Source of the DNA: Dehalococcoidales bacterium
GTDB taxonomy: Bacteria; Chloroflexota; Dehalococcoidia; Dehalococcoidales; UBA5627
DNA length: 6,808 nt
Reading direction: 5' to 3'
Assembly: GCA_012520835.1 (NCBI GenBank)
Contig: JAAYNN010000168.1
Span: forward strand, 1 to 6,808
Below the pieces are notes generated by a model. The model was not told where the DNA came from. It saw only the letters and a list, made by a program, of their open reading frames with translations, and made no database searches. The position numbers and the translations under genes are program-made. The number at the start of each line of letters is the position of its first letter. Position 1 is the first letter of the stretch. Of this stretch, positions 1 to 4,907 are shown in pieces.

Positions 1-336
1 ATTATAAACAAGTTTCGCGGCGATATCGGTTTGTTGCAGCCGGGCATCGAATTCCTGGAAAGGGAAACGGGCAAGCCTGTGTTGGGTGTAATCCCATATC
101 TGAGAGATATCGATATTGCCCAGGAGGATTCGGTCTGGCTGGATGAAAGCAATAATATCAACACTGTTTTCAGGAACGGATTTTTAGCGTCTTTACAGAA
201 ATATCACGGGTTGCCGGAGTGTACCAGTGATACCGCGGTAAATGAAGAAGAAAGCTATGACAGGCTGGCGGATGCGGTGCGCCGTCATTTGGATATGAAA
301 AAAATATATGAAATAATAGAGGCGGGGATTAAATGA
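1..336 (+). CDS. cobQ: Cobyric acid synthase CobQ, 3' part, apparently lacking the glutaminase domain
   Basis: The reading frame is open from base 1, so the start lies upstream. CobQ performs four ATP- and glutamine-dependent amidations that turn adenosylcobyrinate a,c-diamide into cobyric acid. The first 45 visible residues match the end of the DTBS-like synthetase domain: INKFRGD, LLQPGIEFLE, TGKPVLGVIPY and EDSV. In normal CobQ (about 500 residues) roughly 200 residues of class I glutaminase domain follow, with ISNFTDFD, LPGSK, GICGGYQ and GTYLHG motifs. None is present. After EDSVWLDE the protein continues directly with NTVFRNGFLASL and YDRLADAVRRHLD, which resemble the extreme C-terminus. 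The frame is kept and the stop overlaps the cobT start (ATGA). What is seen is an internal in-frame loss; whether it is a real allele or an assembly artefact is unknown. If real, the protein could not draw ammonia from glutamine through its own domain. Family identity is confident, function is not. Confidence 0.85.
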   Translation: MINKFRGDIGLLQPGIEFLERETGKPVLGVIPYLRDIDIAQEDSVWLDESNNINTVFRNGFLASLQKYHGLPECTSDTAVNEEESYDRLADAVRRHLDMKKIYEIIEAGIK

Positions 337-1400
337 CTACATCACTCTTACAGGTATTAAACAGGATAGAGCCTGCCGATAAAAGCATTATCGAGCTGGC
401 TCGCAAGCGACAGGATGCGCTTACAAAGCCCAGGGGGAGCCTTGGCAAGATGGAAGAGGTATCTGTCAGGGTGGCTGGCATGCGCCGCTGTATTACCTCT
501 ACATTCGATAACAGGGCTATCGTGGTGATGGCTGCCGACCATGGCGTGGTGGCGGAAGGTGTCAGCGCCTATCCCCAGGATGTTACCCGTCAAATGGTTT
601 CCCCTTTTCTTAACGGCTGCGCCGCTATCAATGTTTTTGCGCACCATATCGGGGCGCGTGTAGTCGTCGTAGATATGGGTGTCATCGGCGGTTTCGAGCC
701 GCATCCGCTGCTGGAATCTAGACCTATCGGCTCTGGTACCGCCAACATGGCAAAAGGCCCGGCAATGAGCCGCAAGCAGGCAACCGATGCTATCGAAGCA
801 GGTATTGCCGTAGTAGAATCACATGTTGCCAGGGGATTGGATATTGTCGGCACCGGCGATATGGGAATCGGCAACACCACTGCCGCCAGTGCCATCTGCG
901 CGGCTATCACCGGAAGGTCTGCGGCCGATGTAACGGGGCGCGGTACCGGTATCGATGATAAACAGTTCCTTCATAAAGTGGCAGTGATAAACCGTGCGCT
1001 GGAAATTAACCGTCCTGATAGCAGCGACGGTATCGATGTACTGGCGAAAGTGGGCGGTTTCGAAATCGGCGGGCTGGCCGGTGTCATACTGGGAGCAGTC
1101 GCCAACCGCATACCGGTGGTCATCGACGGCTTTATCTCCGGGTCGGCAGCCATGATTGCATATGCTCTATCGCCTCAAGTTAAAGATTACCTGATTGCCT
1201 CTCACCTTTCGGTCGAGTGCGGGCACCGCATCATGCTGGAATACATGGGCTTGCAGCCGCTGCTCCTGCTGGATATGCGGCTGGGTGAAGGCACCGGGGC
1301 AGCTCTCGGTATTTCGCTGGTCGAGGCATCGGTAAAGATATTAAGAGAAATGAAAACATTCGAGGAAGCGGGCGTTTCTGATAAGGATGCGGAGAGTTAG
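333..1400 (+). CDS. cobT: Nicotinate-nucleotide--dimethylbenzimidazole phosphoribosyltransferase CobT
   Basis: Cytoplasmic enzyme moving phosphoribose from nicotinate mononucleotide to a lower-ligand base, classically 5,6-dimethylbenzimidazole, giving alpha-ribazole 5'-phosphate for the cobamide nucleotide loop. The 355 residues match the usual length of about 350. Motifs in order: LTKPRGSLGKME (30-41), VVMAADHGVVAEGVS (64-78), GTANM (135-139), GTGDMGIGNTT (173-183), KVGGFEIGGLAG, and RLGEGTGAAL near the C-terminus. Glu319 in the last motif corresponds to the proposed catalytic base, Glu317 of Salmonella CobT. Asp176 sits where many homologues have Glu, a variant I recall from other anaerobes. 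ATG 333 overlaps the cobQ stop as ATGA, so translation is probably coupled; cobS begins directly after its stop. The gene looks complete and functional. Which base it activates cannot be read from the sequence. Confidence 0.97.
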   Translation: MTTSLLQVLNRIEPADKSIIELARKRQDALTKPRGSLGKMEEVSVRVAGMRRCITSTFDNRAIVVMAADHGVVAEGVSAYPQDVTRQMVSPFLNGCAAINVFAHHIGARVVVVDMGVIGGFEPHPLLESRPIGSGTANMAKGPAMSRKQATDAIEAGIAVVESHVARGLDIVGTGDMGIGNTTAASAICAAITGRSAADVTGRGTGIDDKQFLHKVAVINRALEINRPDSSDGIDVLAKVGGFEIGGLAGVILGAVANRIPVVIDGFISGSAAMIAYALSPQVKDYLIASHLSVECGHRIMLEYMGLQPLLLLDMRLGEGTGAALGISLVEASVKILREMKTFEEAGVSDKDAES

Positions 1401-2138
1401 ATGGGTTTCTGGATAGCGCTGCAATTTCTCACCATCATTCCGATACCTTTTAAAAAGCAGTGGGAAGCGAAGGATATCGCCTCGTCTTTGGTATTTTTCC
1501 CGGTAGTCGGCTTGATTATCGGCCTGTTGCTGTTTCTGGTTGACTGGGGACTGGGGGAAGTCTTTTCCACCGTTATCACTGCTGTTTTAACTCTGCTCTT
1601 CTGGGTAATAATCAGCGGCGCCATGCATTTGGATGGGCTGGCCGACAGCTGCGACGGGCTGGGAGGCTGTACACCGGAGAAACGGCTGGAAATAATGAAA
1701 AGCAGCCATAGCGGGGCTTTCGGGGTTGTCGGTGTATGTCTATTATTGTTGATAAAGTTTGCCGCTCTGGTATCCCTGTCTGGTTGGGACTGGGAAACGC
1801 TGGTACTGGCGCCGGTGCTTGGCTGCTGGGCGATGGTTTTAGCCATCAGCGTCTTTCCTTACGCGCGCAAAGAGGGACTGGGATTGGCTTTCAAACAGGG
1901 TTCGACCCTGTTGCGATGGCTCATCGCATCGGTTATCACTCTGGCGGCGGCAATCCTGCTGGCGGGGTGGTGGGGTATTGCCGTGATGGCGATAACCGGT
2001 CTTGTTACGCTGCTTATCGGCCTCTTTTTCAAATCGCGGCTGGGGGGATTGACGGGTGATACCTATGGCGCGATAAAAGAGGTTAACGAAGCGGTAACAC
2101 TGATTGTAACGCCGGTTCTGCTTTCGATTGTTTTTTAA
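1401..2138 (+). CDS. cobS: Adenosylcobinamide-GDP ribazoletransferase (cobalamin synthase) CobS
   Basis: Integral inner-membrane enzyme that joins adenosylcobinamide-GDP to alpha-ribazole or its 5'-phosphate, completing the cobamide. The 245-residue product has the family signatures HLDGLADSCDGLG (76-88; the Asp-rich stretch is thought to bind metal and nucleotide), SSHSGAFGVVG (101-111) and GGLTGDTYGA (215-224). Hydrophobic segments lie at about 30-50, 57-76, 107-126, 134-152, 172-210 (probably two helices) and 231-245, as expected for a polytopic CobS. The ATG directly follows the cobT stop with no gap, and a GGAGA-like Shine-Dalgarno lies in the last cobT codons. The product shares substrates with the neighbouring CobT, CobC and CobU. 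Length is normal and no damage is visible. Confidence 0.96.
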   Translation: MGFWIALQFLTIIPIPFKKQWEAKDIASSLVFFPVVGLIIGLLLFLVDWGLGEVFSTVITAVLTLLFWVIISGAMHLDGLADSCDGLGGCTPEKRLEIMKSSHSGAFGVVGVCLLLLIKFAALVSLSGWDWETLVLAPVLGCWAMVLAISVFPYARKEGLGLAFKQGSTLLRWLIASVITLAAAILLAGWWGIAVMAITGLVTLLIGLFFKSRLGGLTGDTYGAIKEVNEAVTLIVTPVLLSIVF

Positions 2139-2142
2139 GGAG
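2137..2142 (+). promoter_or_regulatory. Ribosome binding site deciding the TTG start of cobC
   Basis: AAGGAG overlaps the cobS stop codon and lies 8 bases before TTG 2151. This spacing supports the TTG as start codon, which places the MKLYLVRHG beginning of a histidine phosphatase exactly at the N-terminus. Confidence 0.8.
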
Positions 2143-2150
2143 TATTTATT

Positions 2151-2747
2151 TTGAAATTATATCTGGTCAGGCACGGGCAAACCGATTTGAACAGGGTCAG
2201 GAGATACCAGGGGCGCATCGATGTTCCCTTGAACGAAACGGGCATCGGACAGGCACGACAGCTGGCTGTGCGATTATCGTCAGAGCCTTTCGATGCAATA
2301 TATGCCAGTCCGCTGGCAAGAGCACATGAAACAGCCAGATTGATTCATGACGGACGCAGTATCGCCATTATAACTTCACCCGAACTGGTAGAAATGGATT
2401 TCGGCAGACTGGAAGGCAAGACCTACCAAGAAATCATCGGGATTTTTCCGGGCTGGGACCCGGCTGTGTTCGATTTTACATTTGCCGGCGGCGAAAATTT
2501 GGCCGATCTTGCTGCACGCATGCGTTCTTTCATCGATATACTGATGAAATGGGGCGAAAATTCAAAAATACTGGCGGTAACTCATTCCGGCTGTTTAAGG
2601 GTCATTCTTTGCCTTTTGCTTGGTATAGATGTCAATAAATGGTGGCAATTCAAAATCGACGTTGCCTCGCTTACTATCTTGGATAACGTTGAAAAGGGGG
2701 CAGTCCTGTCCCTGTTGAACGATACCTCGCATTTGAATGGAGGGTAA
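2151..2747 (+). CDS. cobC: Histidine phosphatase family protein, probable alpha-ribazole phosphatase CobC
   Basis: Member of the phosphoglycerate-mutase-like branch 1 of the histidine phosphatases, 198 residues. Catalytic features are all present: LVRHGQT with phospho-accepting His8 and Arg7, SPLARAHETA with Arg57, EMDFGRLEG with Glu81 as likely proton donor, and VTHSG with His145. GRIDVPLN (21-28) and GGEN (113-116) are also typical of CobC proteins. CobC removes the phosphate from alpha-ribazole 5'-phosphate, or from the CobS product cobamide 5'-phosphate. The general fold covers many substrates, so the specific assignment rests on its place between cobS and cobU. The TTG start has an AAGGAG site 8 bases upstream. 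The end overlaps the next reading frame by 11 bases. Confidence 0.9.
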   Translation: MKLYLVRHGQTDLNRVRRYQGRIDVPLNETGIGQARQLAVRLSSEPFDAIYASPLARAHETARLIHDGRSIAIITSPELVEMDFGRLEGKTYQEIIGIFPGWDPAVFDFTFAGGENLADLAARMRSFIDILMKWGENSKILAVTHSGCLRVILCLLLGIDVNKWWQFKIDVASLTILDNVEKGAVLSLLNDTSHLNGG

Positions 2748-2949
2748 AATAAATGTCGTTGCGATTTCCGGTTTGGCTCGAAACAATAAAATTATCCCTT
2801 GCGGTGAAGTCGGGGAGTATCATACACTGGTTGCCGGCGGATCTCTCTTCAAAGGGGAATTGGAGATCATCGGTTCTGAAAAGATATTAAGAGATAATCA
2901 CCGGTTTTGGGATATACTGTCCTGCAAATACAGGGATAAAGAGGTTTGA
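2737..2949 (+). CDS. Remnant of a Dph6/COG2102-like PP-loop ATPase with its centre missing
   Basis: A 70-residue frame in the operon between cobC and cobU. Its first 12 residues (MEGKINVVAISG) match the N-terminal strand leading into the SGGxDS PP-loop of ATP_bind_4 proteins (diphthine--ammonia ligase-like, MJ0570 family). From residue 13 it matches the C-terminal part of the same family: CGEVGEYHTLV, GSLFKGELEI, and a RDNHRFWDI tail resembling RDGYWFLDIS of homologues. Family members run to about 220-240 residues, so some 150-160 are missing, including most of the PP-loop; an ATPase activity is not expected. The loss kept the frame. ATG 2737 overlaps the end of cobC and no Shine-Dalgarno precedes it, so translation would depend on coupling. 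The stop lies 1 base before cobU. Family assignment is from recalled motifs. Bacteria lack diphthamide, so the intact ancestor probably had another amidoligase-type role, perhaps cobamide-related (inference from location only). Confidence 0.65.
   Translation: MEGKINVVAISGLARNNKIIPCGEVGEYHTLVAGGSLFKGELEIIGSEKILRDNHRFWDILSCKYRDKEV
2938..2944 (+). promoter_or_regulatory. Ribosome binding site deciding the TTG start of cobU
   Basis: AAAGAGG lies 6 bases before TTG 2951, inside the last codons of the preceding frame. It supports TTG as the cobU start, which puts the P-loop at residues 7-15 as in other CobU proteins. Confidence 0.65.
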
Positions 2950-2950
2950 A

Positions 2951-3478
2951 TTGAGTTGTATTTTAATAACTGGCGGCGCCCGGGCGGGTAAGAGCAGTTT
3001 TGCCCAAAAACTGGCTGCCGAAAGCGGCGGCAAAGTTCTCTTTGTGGCGACGGCGGAAGCCAGAGACGAAGATATGCGCCGGCGCATCGAGAAGCACCAG
3101 AAGTCCCGGCCGTCAAACTGGAAGACACTGGAGTCGCCATCTGAAGTGGCTAAAGCTATATCTCAAAATGGCGGGGAATATGAGGTTGTCGTTATCGATT
3201 GCATAACCATGCTGGTCTCTAATGTGATGCTGGCAGCAGATGATGAAGAAACGGCTGAGTCTGCGGTTATCAATGAGATCGAAGCGCTAATCAAGGCAAT
3301 GCAGACAAAACCATCTGCTTTTATAGTGGTATCCAACGAGGTGGGGCTCGGCATAGTCCCCGATAACGAACTCTCCCGCAATTATCGCGACTTGCTTGGC
3401 AGGGCGAATCAGCTTATGGCGCAGTATGCCGATGAGGTCTATTTTATGGTAGCCGGTATTCCGGTCAAAATTAGATAA
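2951..3478 (+). CDS. cobU: Adenosylcobinamide kinase / adenosylcobinamide-phosphate guanylyltransferase CobU
   Basis: Bifunctional cytoplasmic enzyme that phosphorylates adenosylcobinamide and then transfers GMP to it, giving the adenosylcobinamide-GDP used by CobS. The 175 residues are family length. Visible motifs: P-loop TGGARAGKSS (7-16), ATAEARDEDMRRRI then EKHQ with His49 matching guanylylated His46 of the Salmonella enzyme, RPSNW and TLE just after, VVIDCITMLVSN (Walker B-like), VVSNEVGLGIVP, and a C-terminal RNYRDLLGRANQ followed by VYFMVAGIPVKI. The start is TTG with AAAGAGG 6 bases upstream. It is the last gene of the operon; the next gene is on the opposite strand. The gene appears intact. 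Together with CobT, CobS and CobC it gives a complete nucleotide-loop assembly set, usable for de novo synthesis or cobinamide salvage. Confidence 0.96.
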   Translation: MSCILITGGARAGKSSFAQKLAAESGGKVLFVATAEARDEDMRRRIEKHQKSRPSNWKTLESPSEVAKAISQNGGEYEVVVIDCITMLVSNVMLAADDEETAESAVINEIEALIKAMQTKPSAFIVVSNEVGLGIVPDNELSRNYRDLLGRANQLMAQYADEVYFMVAGIPVKIR

Positions 3479-3553
3479 AAAAGTGCTACTCGATTGTAGT
3501 GTCTGAGAAATTAACCTGAGATTACATAAAAAATATTTTATGGAGTGGTGTTT

Positions 3554-3814
3554 TTACGGGTTTTTCAGACAATCATCGTGGTTATCCACGTTACGGATGA
3601 TAAAAATATCCCCCTTGCGCTCGAAGGTCATGCGGTATTTATCATCCACATAAGCTTCGAAAATGCCGGGGGCTTTCTCTATTGGGTGGCTACGTAAGCC
3701 GGGATGGCGGAAATTGCTATCCAGCAGCCTTAACGCTTTATCTACCTTATTTTGGATAGCCATCGGCAATCGGGTATATTGCCGTACAAAACGCTCTGTC
3801 AATTCGATGGGCAT
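3554..3814 (-). CDS. RelE/ParE superfamily toxin of a type II toxin-antitoxin system
   Basis: An 86-residue basic protein resembling RelE/ParE-type cytotoxic ribonuclease or gyrase toxins. It shows the order typical of the fold: N-terminal helices (TERFVRQYTRLP), the LLDSNFRHPGLRSHPI connection, then strand-forming IFEAYVDDKYRMTFE and GDIFIIRNVDNHD. The family usually has HPSLR and YRIIF at the matching places. Its ATG overlaps the stop of the upstream antitoxin by one base (TAATG), so the two are probably translationally coupled. Whether the target is ribosome-bound mRNA or gyrase cannot be settled from the sequence. Length is normal and no disruption is seen. Confidence 0.85.
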   Translation of the reverse strand: MPIELTERFVRQYTRLPMAIQNKVDKALRLLDSNFRHPGLRSHPIEKAPGIFEAYVDDKYRMTFERKGDIFIIRNVDNHDDCLKNP

Positions 3815-4125
3815 TACTTGCTGCCTGTGTCTTTTTTCTCTTTACCGCTTTGCCGGTGGAGAAAAGAAATGGCATCGTCACTGTTTTCGAATTTATGTAC
3901 TCTGCCGCTGCGTATGTCTTCCTCAGCCTCTTTTTCGCCGTTTTGCCATCGTTGTGTCCAGAACCATGCCTGTTCCCTGTTGATTAACTTCATGACCTTG
4001 AGTACGATATCGCCGTCTTTTATCTGAACATCGACGAAATCGCCTTCTTCGATACCCAGTTTTTGCCGTACCGAAGCGGGTAGGGTTAATTGCGCCTTTT
4101 TACGTATTTGAACCAATTCTGACAT
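3814..4125 (-). CDS. AbrB/MazE/SpoVT-fold antitoxin
   Basis: A 103-residue protein with an N-terminal swapped-hairpin AbrB DNA-binding domain at about residues 5-45: VQIRKKAQLTLPASVRQKLGI, then EEGDFVDVQIKDGDIVLK. The C-terminal half carries AWFWTQRWQ and EKEAEEDIRSGRVHKFEN, a tail seen in antitoxins of this type that face RelE-like toxins, presumably the toxin-wrapping segment. It should neutralise the toxin encoded directly downstream and repress its own promoter, as is usual in these modules. The ATG has an AGGA site 7 bases upstream (4133-4136) and its own promoter at 4161-4189. The two-gene unit lies between the convergent cob operon and hsp20. The pairing is well supported; autoregulation is inference. 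Confidence 0.88.
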   Translation of the reverse strand: MSELVQIRKKAQLTLPASVRQKLGIEEGDFVDVQIKDGDIVLKVMKLINREQAWFWTQRWQNGEKEAEEDIRSGRVHKFENSDDAISFLHRQSGKEKKDTGSK

Positions 4126-4160
4126 CAGAAAATCCTACTTTCTAACAATCTTACCATTTA

Positions 4161-4189
4161 AATATATATTATTATAAGGTTAATGTCAA
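4161..4189 (-). promoter_or_regulatory. Sigma70-type promoter of the toxin-antitoxin pair with palindromic -10 region
   Basis: On the minus strand TTGACA (4184-4189) is followed after exactly 17 bases by TATATT (4161-4166). Transcription would start near 4154, about 30 bases before the antitoxin ATG. The -10 box lies within the palindrome AATATATATT (4161-4170), a possible operator for the AbrB-fold antitoxin. The -35 begins only a few bases past the T-run of the hsp20 terminator. Confidence 0.75.
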
Positions 4190-4193
4190 TGCT

Positions 4194-4229
4194 AAAAACA
4201 AGTTAGCCCGGCGATAAGCCAGGCTAACT
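4194..4229 (-). terminator. Rho-independent terminator of hsp20
   Basis: AGTTAGCC (4201-4208) and GGCTAACT (4222-4229) form a perfect 8-bp stem. After one C/A mismatch a further GGC/GCC pairing closes a 5-base loop. Read on the minus strand the hairpin is followed by a U-rich tail with five consecutive T at 4194-4198. It lies about 40 bases after the hsp20 stop and separates hsp20 from the toxin-antitoxin promoter. Confidence 0.85.
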
Positions 4230-4269
4230 GAAAGGATAAACATCTGAAAGGAGAAAAAGGGTTGTTCTA

Positions 4270-4737
4270 TTATTTAGCGGTGGTTTCGATGGTTTCAGGT
4301 TCGTTAACTACTTTTACTTCTATTTGTTTCTTCTTTTTCTCTTCCGCTTTTGGCATCGTAATGGTCAGAACGCCGTTGCAGTAAGAGGATTCGATTTTTT
4401 CGGAATCGACCGTATCGGGCAGCCTTAACGCCCTGAAGAAAGAACCCTCCGGTCTCTCCTTGATGAGGTAGTTAACATCATCAGCTGCTTCTGACTTTCT
4501 TATCGCCCTGATGGTTAGAACATTGTCCTCGACCGCTACATCTATTTGCTCGGGTTTAATACCGGGGACGGATGCGCTGACGATAATATCGTCGTTCTTT
4601 TGCATGACGTCTATTAAAATATTCCAGTCCTCCGAACCCTCGCGGTAAGCCGGGAATCCGCCGATTCTCCATAATCTGTCCATCGTATCCTCCATCTGTT
4701 TTAATTCCCTGTAGGGATTCCATCTCTTAAGTACCAT
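4270..4737 (-). CDS. Small heat shock protein, Hsp20/alpha-crystallin family
   Basis: ATP-independent cytoplasmic holdase that binds unfolding proteins under stress. The 155 residues show the usual three parts: an N-terminal arm (1-37) starting LKRWNPYREL and MEDTMDRLW, an alpha-crystallin domain (about 38-130) with VSASVPGIKPEQIDV, VLTIRA, an ERPEGSFFRALRLP motif (94-107) and the signature NGVLTITMPK (121-130), then a lysine-rich tail holding IEV (139-141), the C-terminal I-x-I/V anchor for oligomer assembly. Start choice is clear: AAGGAGG (4746-4752) lies 8 bases before the ATG. Control is visible: consensus promoter and CIRCE operator upstream, intrinsic terminator downstream, so it is a single-gene transcription unit under probable HrcA control. 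Confidence 0.96.
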   Translation of the reverse strand: MVLKRWNPYRELKQMEDTMDRLWRIGGFPAYREGSEDWNILIDVMQKNDDIIVSASVPGIKPEQIDVAVEDNVLTIRAIRKSEAADDVNYLIKERPEGSFFRALRLPDTVDSEKIESSYCNGVLTITMPKAEEKKKKQIEVKVVNEPETIETTAK

Positions 4738-4745
4738 ATCAAAAA

Positions 4746-4752
4746 CCTCCTT
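4746..4752 (-). promoter_or_regulatory. Strong ribosome binding site of hsp20
   Basis: AAGGAGG on the minus strand, 8 bases before the hsp20 ATG. It is the strongest Shine-Dalgarno in the window, fitting a gene made at high level under stress. Confidence 0.85.
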
Positions 4753-4771
4753 TTTATTAAATCTTTATTAT

Positions 4772-4798
4772 TTAGCAATCTCCTTTATCGATTGCTAA
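4772..4798 (-). promoter_or_regulatory. CIRCE operator (HrcA binding site) of hsp20
   Basis: TTAGCAATC, a 9-base spacer, then GATTGCTAA: a perfect 9-bp inverted repeat with the exact architecture of CIRCE (TTAGCACTC-N9-GAGTGCTAA). It differs from that consensus only by one symmetric change in each arm. It covers the predicted transcription start just downstream of the -10 box, where HrcA repressors bind. hrcA itself is not in the window. Confidence 0.92.
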
Positions 4799-4802
4799 TA
4801 CT

Positions 4803-4831
4803 ATTATACAATGCTAACTAAGATTTGTCAA
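4803..4831 (-). promoter_or_regulatory. Consensus sigma70-type promoter of hsp20
   Basis: On the minus strand TTGACA (4826-4831), 17-base spacer, TATAAT (4803-4808): both hexamers match consensus exactly with optimal spacing. The predicted start at about 4796 falls inside the CIRCE operator. This is the arrangement expected for a strong housekeeping promoter held off by a repressor rather than one read by a heat-shock sigma factor. Confidence 0.92.
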
Positions 4832-4850
4832 TACCCCTAACAAACAATTA

Positions 4851-4865
4851 TTAAGATAATCTTAA
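4851..4865. repeat. AT-rich palindrome between hsp20 and the methyltransferase gene
   Basis: TTAAGAT, one base, ATCTTAA: a perfect 7-bp inverted repeat. It lies 20 bases upstream of the hsp20 -35 box and about 43 bases beyond the methyltransferase stop. CTTAATTAAG follows at 4870-4879. It could be an operator or a weak AT-rich hairpin; there is no GC stem or clear T-run to call a terminator. Confidence 0.4.
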
Positions 4866-4907
4866 AATACTTAATTAAGATGGTATCTATGCGAGGAAAA
4901 ATAAATT

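Noticed and set aside
1..332. Cobalamin riboswitch or promoter for the cob operon
   Set aside because: The visible sequence is coding up to cobT and the operon starts upstream of the window, so no leader region is available to inspect.
590..910. Long antisense frames over cobT, cobS and cobU
   Set aside because: They lie opposite well-conserved genes, have low-complexity compositions typical of shadow frames and no recognisable motif.
2753..2890. A 45-codon frame starting at ATG 2753, placed 8 bases after a GGAGGG Shine-Dalgarno-like sequence
   Set aside because: The ribosome-site geometry is good, but the product (MSLRFPVW...) matches no family I recognise, while the 2737 frame over the same bases gives clear PP-loop-family motifs. 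It remains possible that the site marks a start shifted by a small indel.
3487..3504. Possible hairpin after cobU (GCTAC and GTAG arms), as a terminator for the convergent transcripts
   Set aside because: Only four bases pair around a six-base loop. On the minus strand a T-run follows, but the stem is too weak to call a terminator.
3526..3541. AT-rich near-palindrome around AAAATATTTT between cobU and the toxin gene
   Set aside because: Short, no GC, and of a kind expected by chance in AT-rich intergenic DNA.
3554..4200. Toxin-antitoxin pair as the cargo or scar of a mobile element
   Set aside because: No flanking direct or inverted repeats, integrase, transposase or attachment site is visible on either side.
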